From Sphaerospermopsis aphanizomenoides BCCUSP55 (GTDB lineage Bacteria; Cyanobacteriota; Cyanobacteriia; Cyanobacteriales; Nostocaceae): a stretch of DNA of 43,246 bases. Made by a program: the position numbers and the translations under genes. Below, in pieces: positions 26,195-33,804 of this stretch. The notes under the pieces are model-generated. The model saw only the letters and a list, made by a program, of their open reading frames with translations, was not told the DNA's origin and ran no database searches. The DNA is taken from contig NZ_LUFH02000054.1 of the NCBI RefSeq assembly GCF_001586785.1, forward strand, positions 1-43,246, in the 5' to 3' direction. How positions within the stretch are numbered: the first letter of the stretch is position 1; the number at the start of each line of letters is the position of its first letter.

Positions 26195-27013
26195 ATGCCC
26201 CACAGTCTCATCCTCAACATCACCCCCCAATCTCCCATTTACCCCAATTTCCTCACCGGCAGACACTATCACGCCTTATTCCTTAATCTAGTCAGTTCTG
26301 TGGATAGAAAATTAGGTGACTACCTCCACGAATCAAACGCCGATAAACCCTTTACCCTCTCACCTTTACAAATCCAAACTAAACACAAAACCCAATCTCA
26401 TATCTTGCAATATGCCCATCAAAATCCTATTTCCGCAGGTACTTATTGTTGGTGGCGAATATCTTTATTAGATGACAAATTATTTAGTCAACTCACACCT
26501 TTATGGTTGAATCTTAATCCCGAACAACCTTGGCATTTAGGGTCAGCTAATTTATTTATTACTAGCATTCAAGGTACACCCCAATCTACCCAACCTTGGG
26601 CTAATGTTTGTTCCTATTCCCAATTATATGAACAAGCAAGTGAAACAGAACGCATAATTAATCTCATCTTCTCTACACCTGTAGCCTTTCGTCAAGGTGG
26701 TTTTGACAACGTTTTACCAACACGAGAATCTGTATTTAATAGTCTTCTCAATCGCTGGAATAAATATAGCGGTATTGAATTAACTAATATTCCCCTTGAA
26801 TCAGTTTATCCTAGTGCGTTCAATATCATAACTGAAGTTATTAGCAACTATGAAAATAAATTTATTGGTTGTTTAGGAGAAATTAGTTATCGCATTCTTG
26901 GCAATGTAGAAGCAATAGGAATTAAACAAATTAATGCTTTAGCTAATTTTGCTTTATATGCGGGAATAGGAAGGAAAACAACAATGGGAATGGGTATGGC
27001 CAGAAGAAAGTAG
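26195..27013 (+). CDS. cas6: Cas6 CRISPR repeat endoribonuclease
   Basis: The 272-residue protein has two ferredoxin-like halves and the Gly-rich loop near the C-terminus (YAGIGRKTTMGMGMARRK) typical of Cas6. H24 and H26 in GRHYHALF lie where many Cas6 enzymes keep the catalytic His. It should cut the array transcript in each repeat, leaving the AUUGAAAC handle. Its TAG stop (27011-27013) belongs to the left arm of a MITE-like repeat (27010-27097), so the original last residues may have been lost. It is separated from cas3' by 78 bases and from cas4 by 131 bases. Confidence 0.9.
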   Translation: MPHSLILNITPQSPIYPNFLTGRHYHALFLNLVSSVDRKLGDYLHESNADKPFTLSPLQIQTKHKTQSHILQYAHQNPISAGTYCWWRISLLDDKLFSQLTPLWLNLNPEQPWHLGSANLFITSIQGTPQSTQPWANVCSYSQLYEQASETERIINLIFSTPVAFRQGGFDNVLPTRESVFNSLLNRWNKYSGIELTNIPLESVYPSAFNIITEVISNYENKFIGCLGEISYRILGNVEAIGIKQINALANFALYAGIGRKTTMGMGMARRK

Positions 27014-27097
27014 GTTGGGTTGAGGAACGAAACCCAACGTTATCAATCAGATTATTAACGTTTTTGTTGGGTTGCGCTGTCGCTTAACCCAACCTAC
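27010..27097. mobile_element. 88-bp MITE-like element with terminal inverted repeats
   Basis: Left arm GTAGGTTGGGTT (27010-27021) and right arm AACCCAACCTAC (27086-27097) are exact complements. Inner parts (GAAACCCAAC and GTTGGGTTGCGC) also pair. Small foldback elements of this sequence style are common in cyanobacterial genomes. It has no coding capacity. It provides the stop codon of cas6 and splits the interference genes from cas4-cas1-cas2. Confidence 0.7.
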
Positions 27098-27144
27098 AGA
27101 TTAATTGTTTTTTATTGTCGCAAAAATCAAATTGGGAATACTAT

Positions 27145-27753
27145 ATGCTATTATCTATTACCTCTCCAGAAGATTACGTTAATATCGCCTCATTAAATCA
27201 ATATTCCTACTGTCCTCATCGTTGTTGGTTGATTCATTGTGCTGGTGAATTTACAGATAATCAATATACCATTGAAGGCACAAGTTTACATGAACGAGTT
27301 CACACAATGAGCGAAGTAAACAGAGATGAAACTTACCAAATACGGGCTATTTATCTAAAATCTGACCAATATCAATTAATTGGTAAATCTGATTTGATTG
27401 AATTTGAAAATGGTGAATATTACCCTATCGAATATAAACGCGGACGCAAGGGAGAATGGGATAATGATGAATTACAAGTGTGCGCTCAGGCTTTGTGTTT
27501 GGAAGAAATGACGGGTAAAAATATCAATTCTGGTTATATCTATTATGCCCAAACACATCAACGTCAATTAGTAGAAATTACTCCAGAATTACGCGCAAAT
27601 ACTATTGCCACTATTGAGACTGTAAAAATGTTGTTGTTTACAGGTGCAATGCCGAAAGCTATCAAAACAAAACGCTGTGATGGTTGTAGTTTATTTTCTC
27701 GATGTTTACCCCAAGCTGTTGATAAAGTTGAGCGTTATCAAGAAGTAAATTAA
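27145..27753 (+). CDS. cas4: Cas4 nuclease, spacer adaptation
   Basis: The 202-residue product from ATG at 27145 is preferred over an in-frame TTG at 27115; GGGA lies eight bases upstream. The RecB-like nuclease residues are H49 (LHERVH), D83 (GKSDLIEF), E96 and K98 (PIEYKRG) and Q111. Four cysteines for an iron-sulfur cluster are present: C23 in YSYCPHRC, then C178, C181 and C187 (CDGCSLFSRC). Cas4 trims prespacers and selects the PAM with Cas1-Cas2. The gene is part of the adaptation module next to cas1 and cas2. Confidence 0.93.
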   Translation: MLLSITSPEDYVNIASLNQYSYCPHRCWLIHCAGEFTDNQYTIEGTSLHERVHTMSEVNRDETYQIRAIYLKSDQYQLIGKSDLIEFENGEYYPIEYKRGRKGEWDNDELQVCAQALCLEEMTGKNINSGYIYYAQTHQRQLVEITPELRANTIATIETVKMLLFTGAMPKAIKTKRCDGCSLFSRCLPQAVDKVERYQEVN

Positions 27754-27763
27754 TTATCAGTAG

Positions 27764-27790
27764 TAATTGGTAATTGGTAATTGGTAATTG
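27764..27790. repeat. TAATTGG heptamer array between cas4 and cas1
   Basis: Three perfect tandem copies of TAATTGG plus a partial fourth (TAATTG). TGTCACC-type heptamers follow before the cas1 start. They belong to the STRR families found across the window. Confidence 0.7.
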
Positions 27791-27844
27791 CTTAAAACTG
27801 TCACCTGTCACCTAAAAACTATCAACTATTTGGAGAATGTTATC

Positions 27845-28849
27845 ATGGGTACTCTTTACATTTCACAAGCTGATTCTTTTATTGGCAAGGTTGATGAACG
27901 AATTCATGTGAAGTTTGAGAAGAAAACTATCATTGATGTGGCTTTTATTAAGTTAGATGGTGTGGTGGTTCTGGGTCGTTCTACTGTTTCCCCTGCGGTA
28001 GTTTCTGAGTTGATGGAACGTCATATACCGCTATCTTTTATTGATGAAAGAGGTCATTATTTAGGACAGTTGCAACCGGAAATGTCTGGTAATATTTTTG
28101 TGAGAAAGGCGCAATGGCAAGCCGCAGGAAATACTACCCAATCTGTTCATGTTGTCCAGGGTTTTGTGAGAGGTAAATTAAAAAATTATCGGCAACTTTT
28201 GGTGCGTCGTCAACGCGAGGCTGATAATCTTGATTTATCTGCTGATGTTACTCGTTTAGAAAATGTCATTGCAGCAATTGATAAAACTGAAAGTATTGAT
28301 TCTTTACGGGGTTTAGAAGGTGCTGGTAGTGCATTTTATTTTGGTTGTTTTAATCAGTTAATTCGTAATTCCAATTTTGAATTTACCAAGCGTGTCCGTC
28401 GTCCACCTACTGATCCGGTAAATTCTTTGTTGAGTTTTGGTTATTCTTTGTTGCGTCATGATATCCAAGCTGCGGTAAATCTTGTCGGCTTTGATCCTTA
28501 TTTGGGATATCTCCATTTTGACCGTTATAATCGTCCTTCTTTGGCTTTGGATTTAATGGAGGAATTTAGACCTTTGGTGGTTGATTCTTTGGTCTTAACT
28601 TTGTTGAATAAACAATTTTTAAAACCAGAGGATTTTATTAGTGAACCTTTGAGTAATGCTGTTTCTCTGACTCCTGAAGGGAGAAAAATTTTTCTGACTA
28701 ATTATGAGAAGAAAAAACAATCAGAGTTTAAACATCCGGTGATGGGTAAAAAGTGTACTTATCGAGAATCTTTTGAGTTACAAGCTCGGTTATTAGCTAA
28801 ATATTTGATGGGAATAACTGAAAAGTATCCGCCTTTGTTTATTAGGTGA
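27845..28849 (+). CDS. cas1: Cas1 integrase
   Basis: The 334-residue product begins at ATG 27845, eight bases after GGAGA; the frame is open further upstream, but that part is repeat DNA. Metal ligands are visible as E158 (RGLEGAGSAFYFG), H224 (GYLHFDRYNRPS) and D236/E239 (ALDLMEEFRP). Cas1 with Cas2 integrates new spacers at the leader end. The last codon and stop (AGG-TGA, 28844-28849) are the first unit of a heptamer array AGGTGAC, so the repeat defines the protein end. Confidence 0.95.
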   Translation: MGTLYISQADSFIGKVDERIHVKFEKKTIIDVAFIKLDGVVVLGRSTVSPAVVSELMERHIPLSFIDERGHYLGQLQPEMSGNIFVRKAQWQAAGNTTQSVHVVQGFVRGKLKNYRQLLVRRQREADNLDLSADVTRLENVIAAIDKTESIDSLRGLEGAGSAFYFGCFNQLIRNSNFEFTKRVRRPPTDPVNSLLSFGYSLLRHDIQAAVNLVGFDPYLGYLHFDRYNRPSLALDLMEEFRPLVVDSLVLTLLNKQFLKPEDFISEPLSNAVSLTPEGRKIFLTNYEKKKQSEFKHPVMGKKCTYRESFELQARLLAKYLMGITEKYPPLFIR

Positions 28850-28871
28850 CAGGTGACAGGTGACAGGTGAC
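28844..28871. repeat. AGGTGAC heptamer array at the cas1 stop
   Basis: Four perfect tandem copies of AGGTGAC. The first contains the cas1 TGA stop. Related copies occur at 4500-4511, 33670-33800, 36302-36318 and 40064-40090. Confidence 0.85.
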
Positions 28872-28941
28872 AGTAAATAGTTTATTACCTAACCACCAAT
28901 TACCAATTCATTATCAACTATCAATTGTCAATTATCAATTT

Positions 28942-29214
28942 ATGAATGTTGTTGTTTCTTACGATATTTCTGAGGATAAACGACGGACTAAAATTCACAA
29001 TCTCCTCAAGTCCTATGGCCAATGGGTGCAGTATAGTATTTTTGAGTGTGAGTTGACTGATACTCAGTATGCTAAACTGCGATCGCGTCTTAATAAACTC
29101 ATTAAGTCTGATACCGATAGCATCCGTTTCTATTTCCTTTGTGCTTGCTGTTTTGGTAAAGTGGAAAGAATCGGTGGTGAACAACCCCGCGATCATACTG
29201 TTTTCTTCGCTTGA
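28942..29214 (+). CDS. cas2: Cas2
   Basis: A 90-residue product from ATG at 28942 (MNVVVSYDIS). The frame stays open upstream to 28867, but that part is low-complexity repeat and would add an implausible leader. The conserved Asp D8 and the beta-alpha-beta ferredoxin fold (KRRTKIHNLLKSYGQWVQYSIFECELT; DSIRFYFLCACC) are typical. Cas2 bridges the Cas1 dimers in the integration complex. It is the last cas gene, directly followed by the leader and array. Confidence 0.93.
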   Translation: MNVVVSYDISEDKRRTKIHNLLKSYGQWVQYSIFECELTDTQYAKLRSRLNKLIKSDTDSIRFYFLCACCFGKVERIGGEQPRDHTVFFA

Positions 29215-29441
29215 TGCGCGGATGGGTGGGTGTAAAAATTTCAGGTCAACAAAAAATGGCTGGAATCTTCTCTACATCAGCTTTTGATGGATTTTATCAA
29301 AGTTACCCACCCGCGCACCTTACACCGTAAGGGTTTCAGCAATTTTCGCTCTTGACACGATCTCTGAAATCGACTATGATTATGACATCCGCGCAACTGA
29401 ACCTTGAAAACTATATATACTAAGGGTTTCAAAATGCCGCA
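29215..29441 (+). promoter_or_regulatory. CRISPR leader
   Basis: This 227-base non-coding segment lies between cas2 and the first repeat. It has an imperfect long-range inverted repeat (GCGCGGATGGGTGGGT at 29216-29231 against ACCCACCCGCGC at 29305-29316), a direct repeat AAGGGTTTCA at 29329-29338 and 29422-29431, and a promoter at 29352-29380. Repeats at this end are uniform and the far end is degenerate, so this is the active, leader-proximal side. Confidence 0.85.
29352..29380 (+). promoter_or_regulatory. crRNA promoter in the leader
   Basis: TTGACA (29352-29357), a 17-base spacer, then TATGAT (29375-29380): a near-consensus sigma-70 promoter. Transcription would start near 29387, about 55 bases before the first repeat. 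Confidence 0.75.
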
Positions 29442-32064
29442 GTTGAAATTTCCATTACTCCCTATTAGGGATTGAAACACCGCAAACAGTATTTAATTTG
29501 CATTGCTCAAGACGTTGAAATTTCCATTACTCCCTATTAGGGATTGAAACTTTCGGAACTGATAATTTTATAGAACCTTCAAAAGTTGAAATTTCCATTA
29601 CTCCCTATTAGGGATTGAAACATTACTACTTGGTGCTGACCGAAAAGTATGACGTTGAAATTTCCATTACTCCCTATTAGGGATTGAAACTCAAAATTCA
29701 AAAAATAGAAATTACCAAAATCTTCAAACGTTGAAATTTCCATTACTCCCTATTAGGGATTGAAACCACTAATGTTTGTTCAGTAGGTTGATCATGGCTT
29801 GGTTGAAATTTCCATTACTCCCTATTAGGGATTGAAACTATTACGCTGGTACTAGAGAGAATAGTACAGAATCGTTGAAATTTCCATTACTCCCTATTAG
29901 GGATTGAAACTTGACAACGATATTCTCTACAAGAAACCAGTACGCGATGGGTTGAAATTTCCATTACTCCCTATTAGGGATTGAAACGTTTTTAGAAACT
30001 TAGATTTTACTGGACACCTAGCACCGTTGAAATTTCCATTACTCCCTATTAGGGATTGAAACTAGCTAAGAATATAGAGATTGAAGCTTATGCTGCGTTG
30101 AAATTTCGTTGAAATTTCCATTACTCCCTATTAGGGATTGAAACCTTGATGGCAAAACAGGATTTCGGAGGATATGGCCATTTCACGTTGAAATTTCCAT
30201 TACTCCCTATTAGGGATTGAAACCTATAGCCTGGATGTACAGTATCCATGCCGATGAGGTTGAAATTTCCATTACTCCCTATTAGGGATTGAAACTTGTC
30301 TTCGGACGGAGGATGAAAATTACTTTTGAGTTGAAATTTCCATTACTCCCTATTAGGGATTGAAACGAAATTTGAAGTAAGGGTAGAGGGTAATAAAGAT
30401 GCGTTGAAATTTCCATTACTCCCTATTAGGGATTGAAACTAAAAGTGGGGATCTATTAATTAAAATTCTTCCCAAGGTTGAAATTTCCATTACTCCCTAT
30501 TAGGGATTGAAACCCCCTGATAGTTGCATTGCAAGTATATTTAATAATAGTTGAAATTTCCATTACTCCCTATTAGGGATTGAAACCGCACCCGGTTCTG
30601 CTACTTTGCGCCGCCGAATGGGTTGAAATTTCCATTACTCCCTATTAGGGATTGAAACTACCTGCTGAATTTATAGATATAAAAGCTAATTTTTTAAAGT
30701 TGAAATTTCCATTACTCCCTATTAGGGATTGAAACTCTACCTGGTGAGAAACCCACTGAACAGAATTTGCAAGAGTTGAAATTTCCATTACTCCCTATTA
30801 GGGATTGAAACATCTTGAAAGTTTGATGATTGATTGCTTTTTATTTTGATGCTGTTGAAATTTCCATTACTCCCTATTAGGGATTGAAACTTCCTACAAT
30901 CATTGCAAGTATAGGAGGAGAAGGGTTGAAATTTCCATTACTCCCTATTAGGGATTGAAACAAATCATCCAACCCTAATCTATGGCAATAAAAAAGGTTG
31001 AAATTTCCATTACTCCCTATTAGGGATTGAAACATATTTGGCGGCGTGTAGTGTGCCGTATTCAGCCTTGAGTGTTGAAATTTCCATTACTCCCTATTAG
31101 GGATTGAAACGTACTATCAAGTTCAACGCAGGTGCAAAATGCACGTTGAAATTTCCATTACTCCCTATTAGGGATTGAAACCATCAATTGCTGGAGTTTG
31201 CGAACCATCAACGACAGAAGTTGAAATTTCCATTACTCCCTATTAGGGATTGAAACTCCCCCTTTTCGATGTTTACTATCTCTAAATCAGGGTTGAAATT
31301 TCCATTACTCCCTATTAGGGATTGAAACTTTTGCACCGTTGCAGCAGAGCCGAAGCCATAGCCTTGTTGAAATTTCCATTACTCCCTATTAGGGATTGAA
31401 ACTTGTTTTTAAGTCTTTTAAATACTGCTGTCCTTGTTGAAATTTCCATTACTCCCTATTAGGGATTGAAACAATAGGTTATGAACCAATACCATTTAAA
31501 AAACCAGGTTGAAATTTCCATTACTCCCTATTAGGGATTGAAACTCCTTTAAATTGCGTAGTGTTTCTCCATAGTCCTCTCTCGTTGAAATTTCCATTAC
31601 TCCCTATTAGGGATTGAAACAGATCAGCGGAAACCAACCGGCTGATTCAAATTCAGAAGTTGAAATTTCCATTACTCCCTATTAGGGATTGAAACATGGT
31701 TCTTTGCAGTTTGCTTGCTATGATAGTTGCCGTTGTTGAAATTTCCATTACTCCCTATTAGGGATTGAAACCTGATAATGTTTGAATGTTTAATGAAGAC
31801 TGCGCCAAGTTGAAATTTCCATTACTCCCTATTAGGGATTGAAACAATTTATTGACCTTAAAACGGGTGTTTCTCAAAAAACGTTGAAATTTCCATTACT
31901 CCCTATTAGGGATTGAAACGTAAATTTTCCCGTTAGCGAGAATTTCGACTGGAGTTGAAATTTCCATTACTCCCTATTAGGGATTGAAACCTTGGGGGAC
32001 TCCGAATGGTTGGATATCAGTGGGATGGTTGAAATTTCAATTACTCTCTATTAGGCATTGAAAC
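29442..32064 (+). CRISPR. Type I-D CRISPR array, 36 repeats and 35 spacers
   Basis: The 37-base repeat begins GTTGAAATTTCC and ends TTAGGGATTGAAAC. Its centre TCCCTATTAGGGA forms a 5-bp hairpin that Cas6 would recognise, leaving the handle ATTGAAAC. I count repeat starts at 29442, 29514, 29585 and so on to 31954 and 32028. The first 35 repeats appear identical; the last (32028-32064) has three changes, as expected at the leader-distal end. Spacers are 32-42 bases. The exception is the ninth interval (30063-30107, 45 bases), which ends in an 11-base copy of the repeat start. Spacer origins cannot be judged without a search. Confidence 0.98.
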
Positions 32065-32088
32065 TTGTCTAATACTGAAATTGACACT

Positions 32089-32109
32089 CCCCTGCCTAAA
32101 GGCGAGGGG
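32089..32109. mobile_element. Right-end hairpin of an IS200/IS605-type element
   Basis: CCCCTGCC, loop TAAA, GGCGAGGGG forms an imperfect hairpin at the 3' end of the tnpB remnant. The tnpB stop codon (32096-32098) lies in it. Such subterminal hairpins mark the right end of IS200/IS605 elements and overlap the guide (omega) RNA region. It begins 24 bases after the last CRISPR repeat. Confidence 0.6.
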
Positions 32110-32695
32110 ATTCTTGGTTCACAGACTCGCCATTAGACGACAGGTTGACACCAATCGCCCAAGAGGGCAAATCTCCCCAAGCGTAGCTTCCGGCGTGTCC
32201 CGCCGTAGTTAATCCCAGCTTTAGGATATTTATACTGGCGTTGATATCTCTATCTTCAACGAACCCACAATGAGTACAAACATGGGTTCTAGTTGATAGA
32301 GATTTTTGTACTTTCTGGCCACAATTAGAACAATTTTGAGAAGTGTTATGAGGAGGAACTGCAACAGTTACCTTTCCATATTTATGCCCAAAATATTCTA
32401 ACCATTGCCTAAAAGTAGACCAACCAGCATCAGATATTGATTTAGCTAGATGTCGGTTTCTTAGCATGCCTTTCACATTTAAGTCTTCATAAGCTACCAA
32501 ATCGTGAGATTGGATGACGGAATATGCTAATCTCTGGCAATATTCTTTTCGCTGCCTACTTACCCTTAAATGTTTACGGGCATACCTATTTCTAGCTTTG
32601 TGATAGTTGTTAGATTGTCTTTGTTTTGCCTTTTTGCGTTCTGGGCTAAACTTCTGGGATTTTTTACGATTAGCAGTAAACGCCTTGGTTAGCTT
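32096..32695 (-). pseudogene. tnpB: tnpB (RNA-guided nuclease of IS200/IS605), N-terminally truncated
   Basis: About 200 codons of the C-terminal half remain, reading KLTKAFTANRKKSQKF at the broken end, then QSHDLVAYEDLNVKGM (RuvC Glu), AKSISDAGWSTFRQWLEYFG, a zinc ribbon (CSNCGQ...CTHCG) and DRDINASINIL (RuvC Asp). A TGA at 32696-32698 interrupts the frame, and further upstream only stop-rich and repeat-derived sequence is found (GCTTCGCCGTGAGCG near 32757-32780). Intact TnpB has about 400 residues. The first RuvC Asp lies in the missing half, so the nuclease should be dead. No tnpA is seen. Confidence 0.85.
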
Positions 32696-33094
32696 TCATC
32701 CCTTGCCTAAAGTACGTATAAGTTTTTCCGCCACGCTCCAAAACTTAACCGTTCGGCTGACGCTCACGGCGAAGCCTCAAGGGTTTTCATCTGTTTTCTT
32801 ATAATAGCAACAATAAATTTTTTTAATCTAAAATCTAAAATTCCTGGTCTCCTGTCACCTACCATATTTCCATAATCATTGCATAAGCCCTAACAACTAA
32901 TTCAGTATTTTGTCTCTTTTTTTATATCCAAAGTTGATAATTTTGCATAAATTTACTTCCTCAGACACTCACAGATGGAATAGAGATTATGCCATCTGAC
33001 ACATGAATTACTGAGAAAAGATACTTATGATCAAGGAATTAAGAGGAATGAATACCTCTTAGTCAAGTCTGTAACGTAAGTGAGGTAAATAATC
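32696..33094. other. Gene-free stretch between tnpB remnant and peptide gene
   Basis: It holds decayed element sequence (to about 32800), scattered heptamer repeats (TCCTGTCACC near 32850) and the presumed leader of the peptide gene at 33095. A hairpin AAGAGG/CCTCTT (33041-33046, 33055-33060) lies about 35 bases before that start. No promoter stands out. Confidence 0.4.
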
Positions 33095-33370
33095 ATGTCA
33101 AATCAAACTACCCTATTTGATTTACTCAAAGAGTTATCCACAGAGGAACAAGAATTATTAACTGGTGGACAAAATACCGGACTACCACCTGGATTTCCAG
33201 GCACAAACAATCAAACAACCCCTCCAGGGACAAACAATCAGACACCCCCTCCGGGTACAAACAATCAGCCAACCCCTCCATTTAATCCACAACGCAGAGG
33301 TGCGACTGGGTATATAGTTCCTGACGATAACCCACGTCAATACTATACCTGGAGACTCGACAGCGTGTAG
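33095..33370 (+). CDS. Double-glycine precursor-like peptide with PGTNNQ repeats
   Basis: The 91-residue product starts MSNQTTLFDLLKELSTEEQELLTGG, a leader ending in Gly-Gly as in bacteriocin/RiPP precursors cut by C39 peptidase transporters. GAGG lies about ten bases before the ATG. After GG comes a Pro/Asn/Gly-rich part with three near-perfect units (PGTNNQ plus TTP, TPP or PTPP), then a different tail (GATGYIVPDDNPRQYYTWRLDSV). No modifying enzyme or transporter is adjacent. A second, degenerate copy of the tail-coding DNA follows in frame at 33406-33439. The peptide may be a bacteriocin, a signalling peptide or a structural secreted protein; the leader is the firm part. Confidence 0.65.
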   Translation: MSNQTTLFDLLKELSTEEQELLTGGQNTGLPPGFPGTNNQTTPPGTNNQTPPPGTNNQPTPPFNPQRRGATGYIVPDDNPRQYYTWRLDSV

Positions 33371-33405
33371 AGTGATGTTGGGCGATCGCACTTGTTTGTC
33401 CACAG

Positions 33406-33439
33406 CCCAAATCAATACTACACCTGAAAACTCGACAAG
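33406..33439 (+). repeat. In-frame degenerate copy of the peptide's C-terminal coding segment
   Basis: Bases 33406-33437 (CCCAAATCAATACTACACCT and on) match 33331-33362 at most positions, offset exactly 75 bases (25 codons). In frame after the TAG stop it would read SPNQYYT and then TGA where the first copy has TGG. It appears to be the remnant of a longer repeat-built peptide. Confidence 0.6.
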
Positions 33440-33502
33440 TCATTTTCACCTTGGCAAATAACAAACAAGTTGAGAAAGACTAAAATTCCCATCACAAACA
33501 AA

Positions 33503-33527
33503 ATCCCCCGCAAAAAAACCGGGGGAT
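33503..33527. terminator. ATCCCCCG/CGGGGGAT hairpin
   Basis: An 8-bp perfect stem with a 9-base A-rich loop. On the minus strand it is followed by ATTTTGTTTG, a weak T-tract. It could end transcription from either the peptide gene (+) or sbpA (-). Confidence 0.4.
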
Positions 33528-33669
33528 AGCCTAAACAGATAGGACAATTGTACTATATTTATGGAAGTGCGATCGCTATTCCTCTACATTTTCCTTTCTA
33601 GGAATCGCTAAGGTGCTTAGAATATCCACAAATGATCAAACCCAGATACCAAAAGACTTTTCAAGCTGT

Positions 33670-33803
33670 CACCTGTCACCTATCACCTGTCACCAAGATC
33701 TCAAGGTCATCCTCAGACCCGCAGGTATGATTTTCAAGCTGTCACCTGTCACCTATCACCTGTCACCTGTCACCTGTCACCTGTCACCTGTCACCTGTCA
33801 CCT
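33670..33803. repeat. TGTCACC heptamer arrays 3' of sbpA
   Basis: Two blocks, 33668-33693 and 33739-33803, are built from TGTCACC with CTATCACC variants. The second has about nine near-perfect units. The array runs up to the TAA stop of sbpA at 33805-33807, which reads TAATAGGTGACAGG on the minus strand. Confidence 0.85.
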
Positions 33804-33804
33804 A

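Noticed and set aside
27788-27844. A longer cas1 start
   Set aside because: The upstream part is encoded by heptamer repeats; GGAGA before ATG 27845 and the family N-terminus support the shorter form.
28867-28941. An N-terminal extension of cas2 by 25 residues
   Set aside because: The added part is encoded by repeat-like sequence, and Cas2 proteins begin directly at the MNVVVSYD-type strand; ATG 28942 is the better start.
32698-32804. The missing N-terminal half of TnpB upstream of the TGA
   Set aside because: Reading the same frame upstream gives no TnpB-like sequence beyond a few residues and soon meets another stop within a dispersed repeat; the half is truly absent here.
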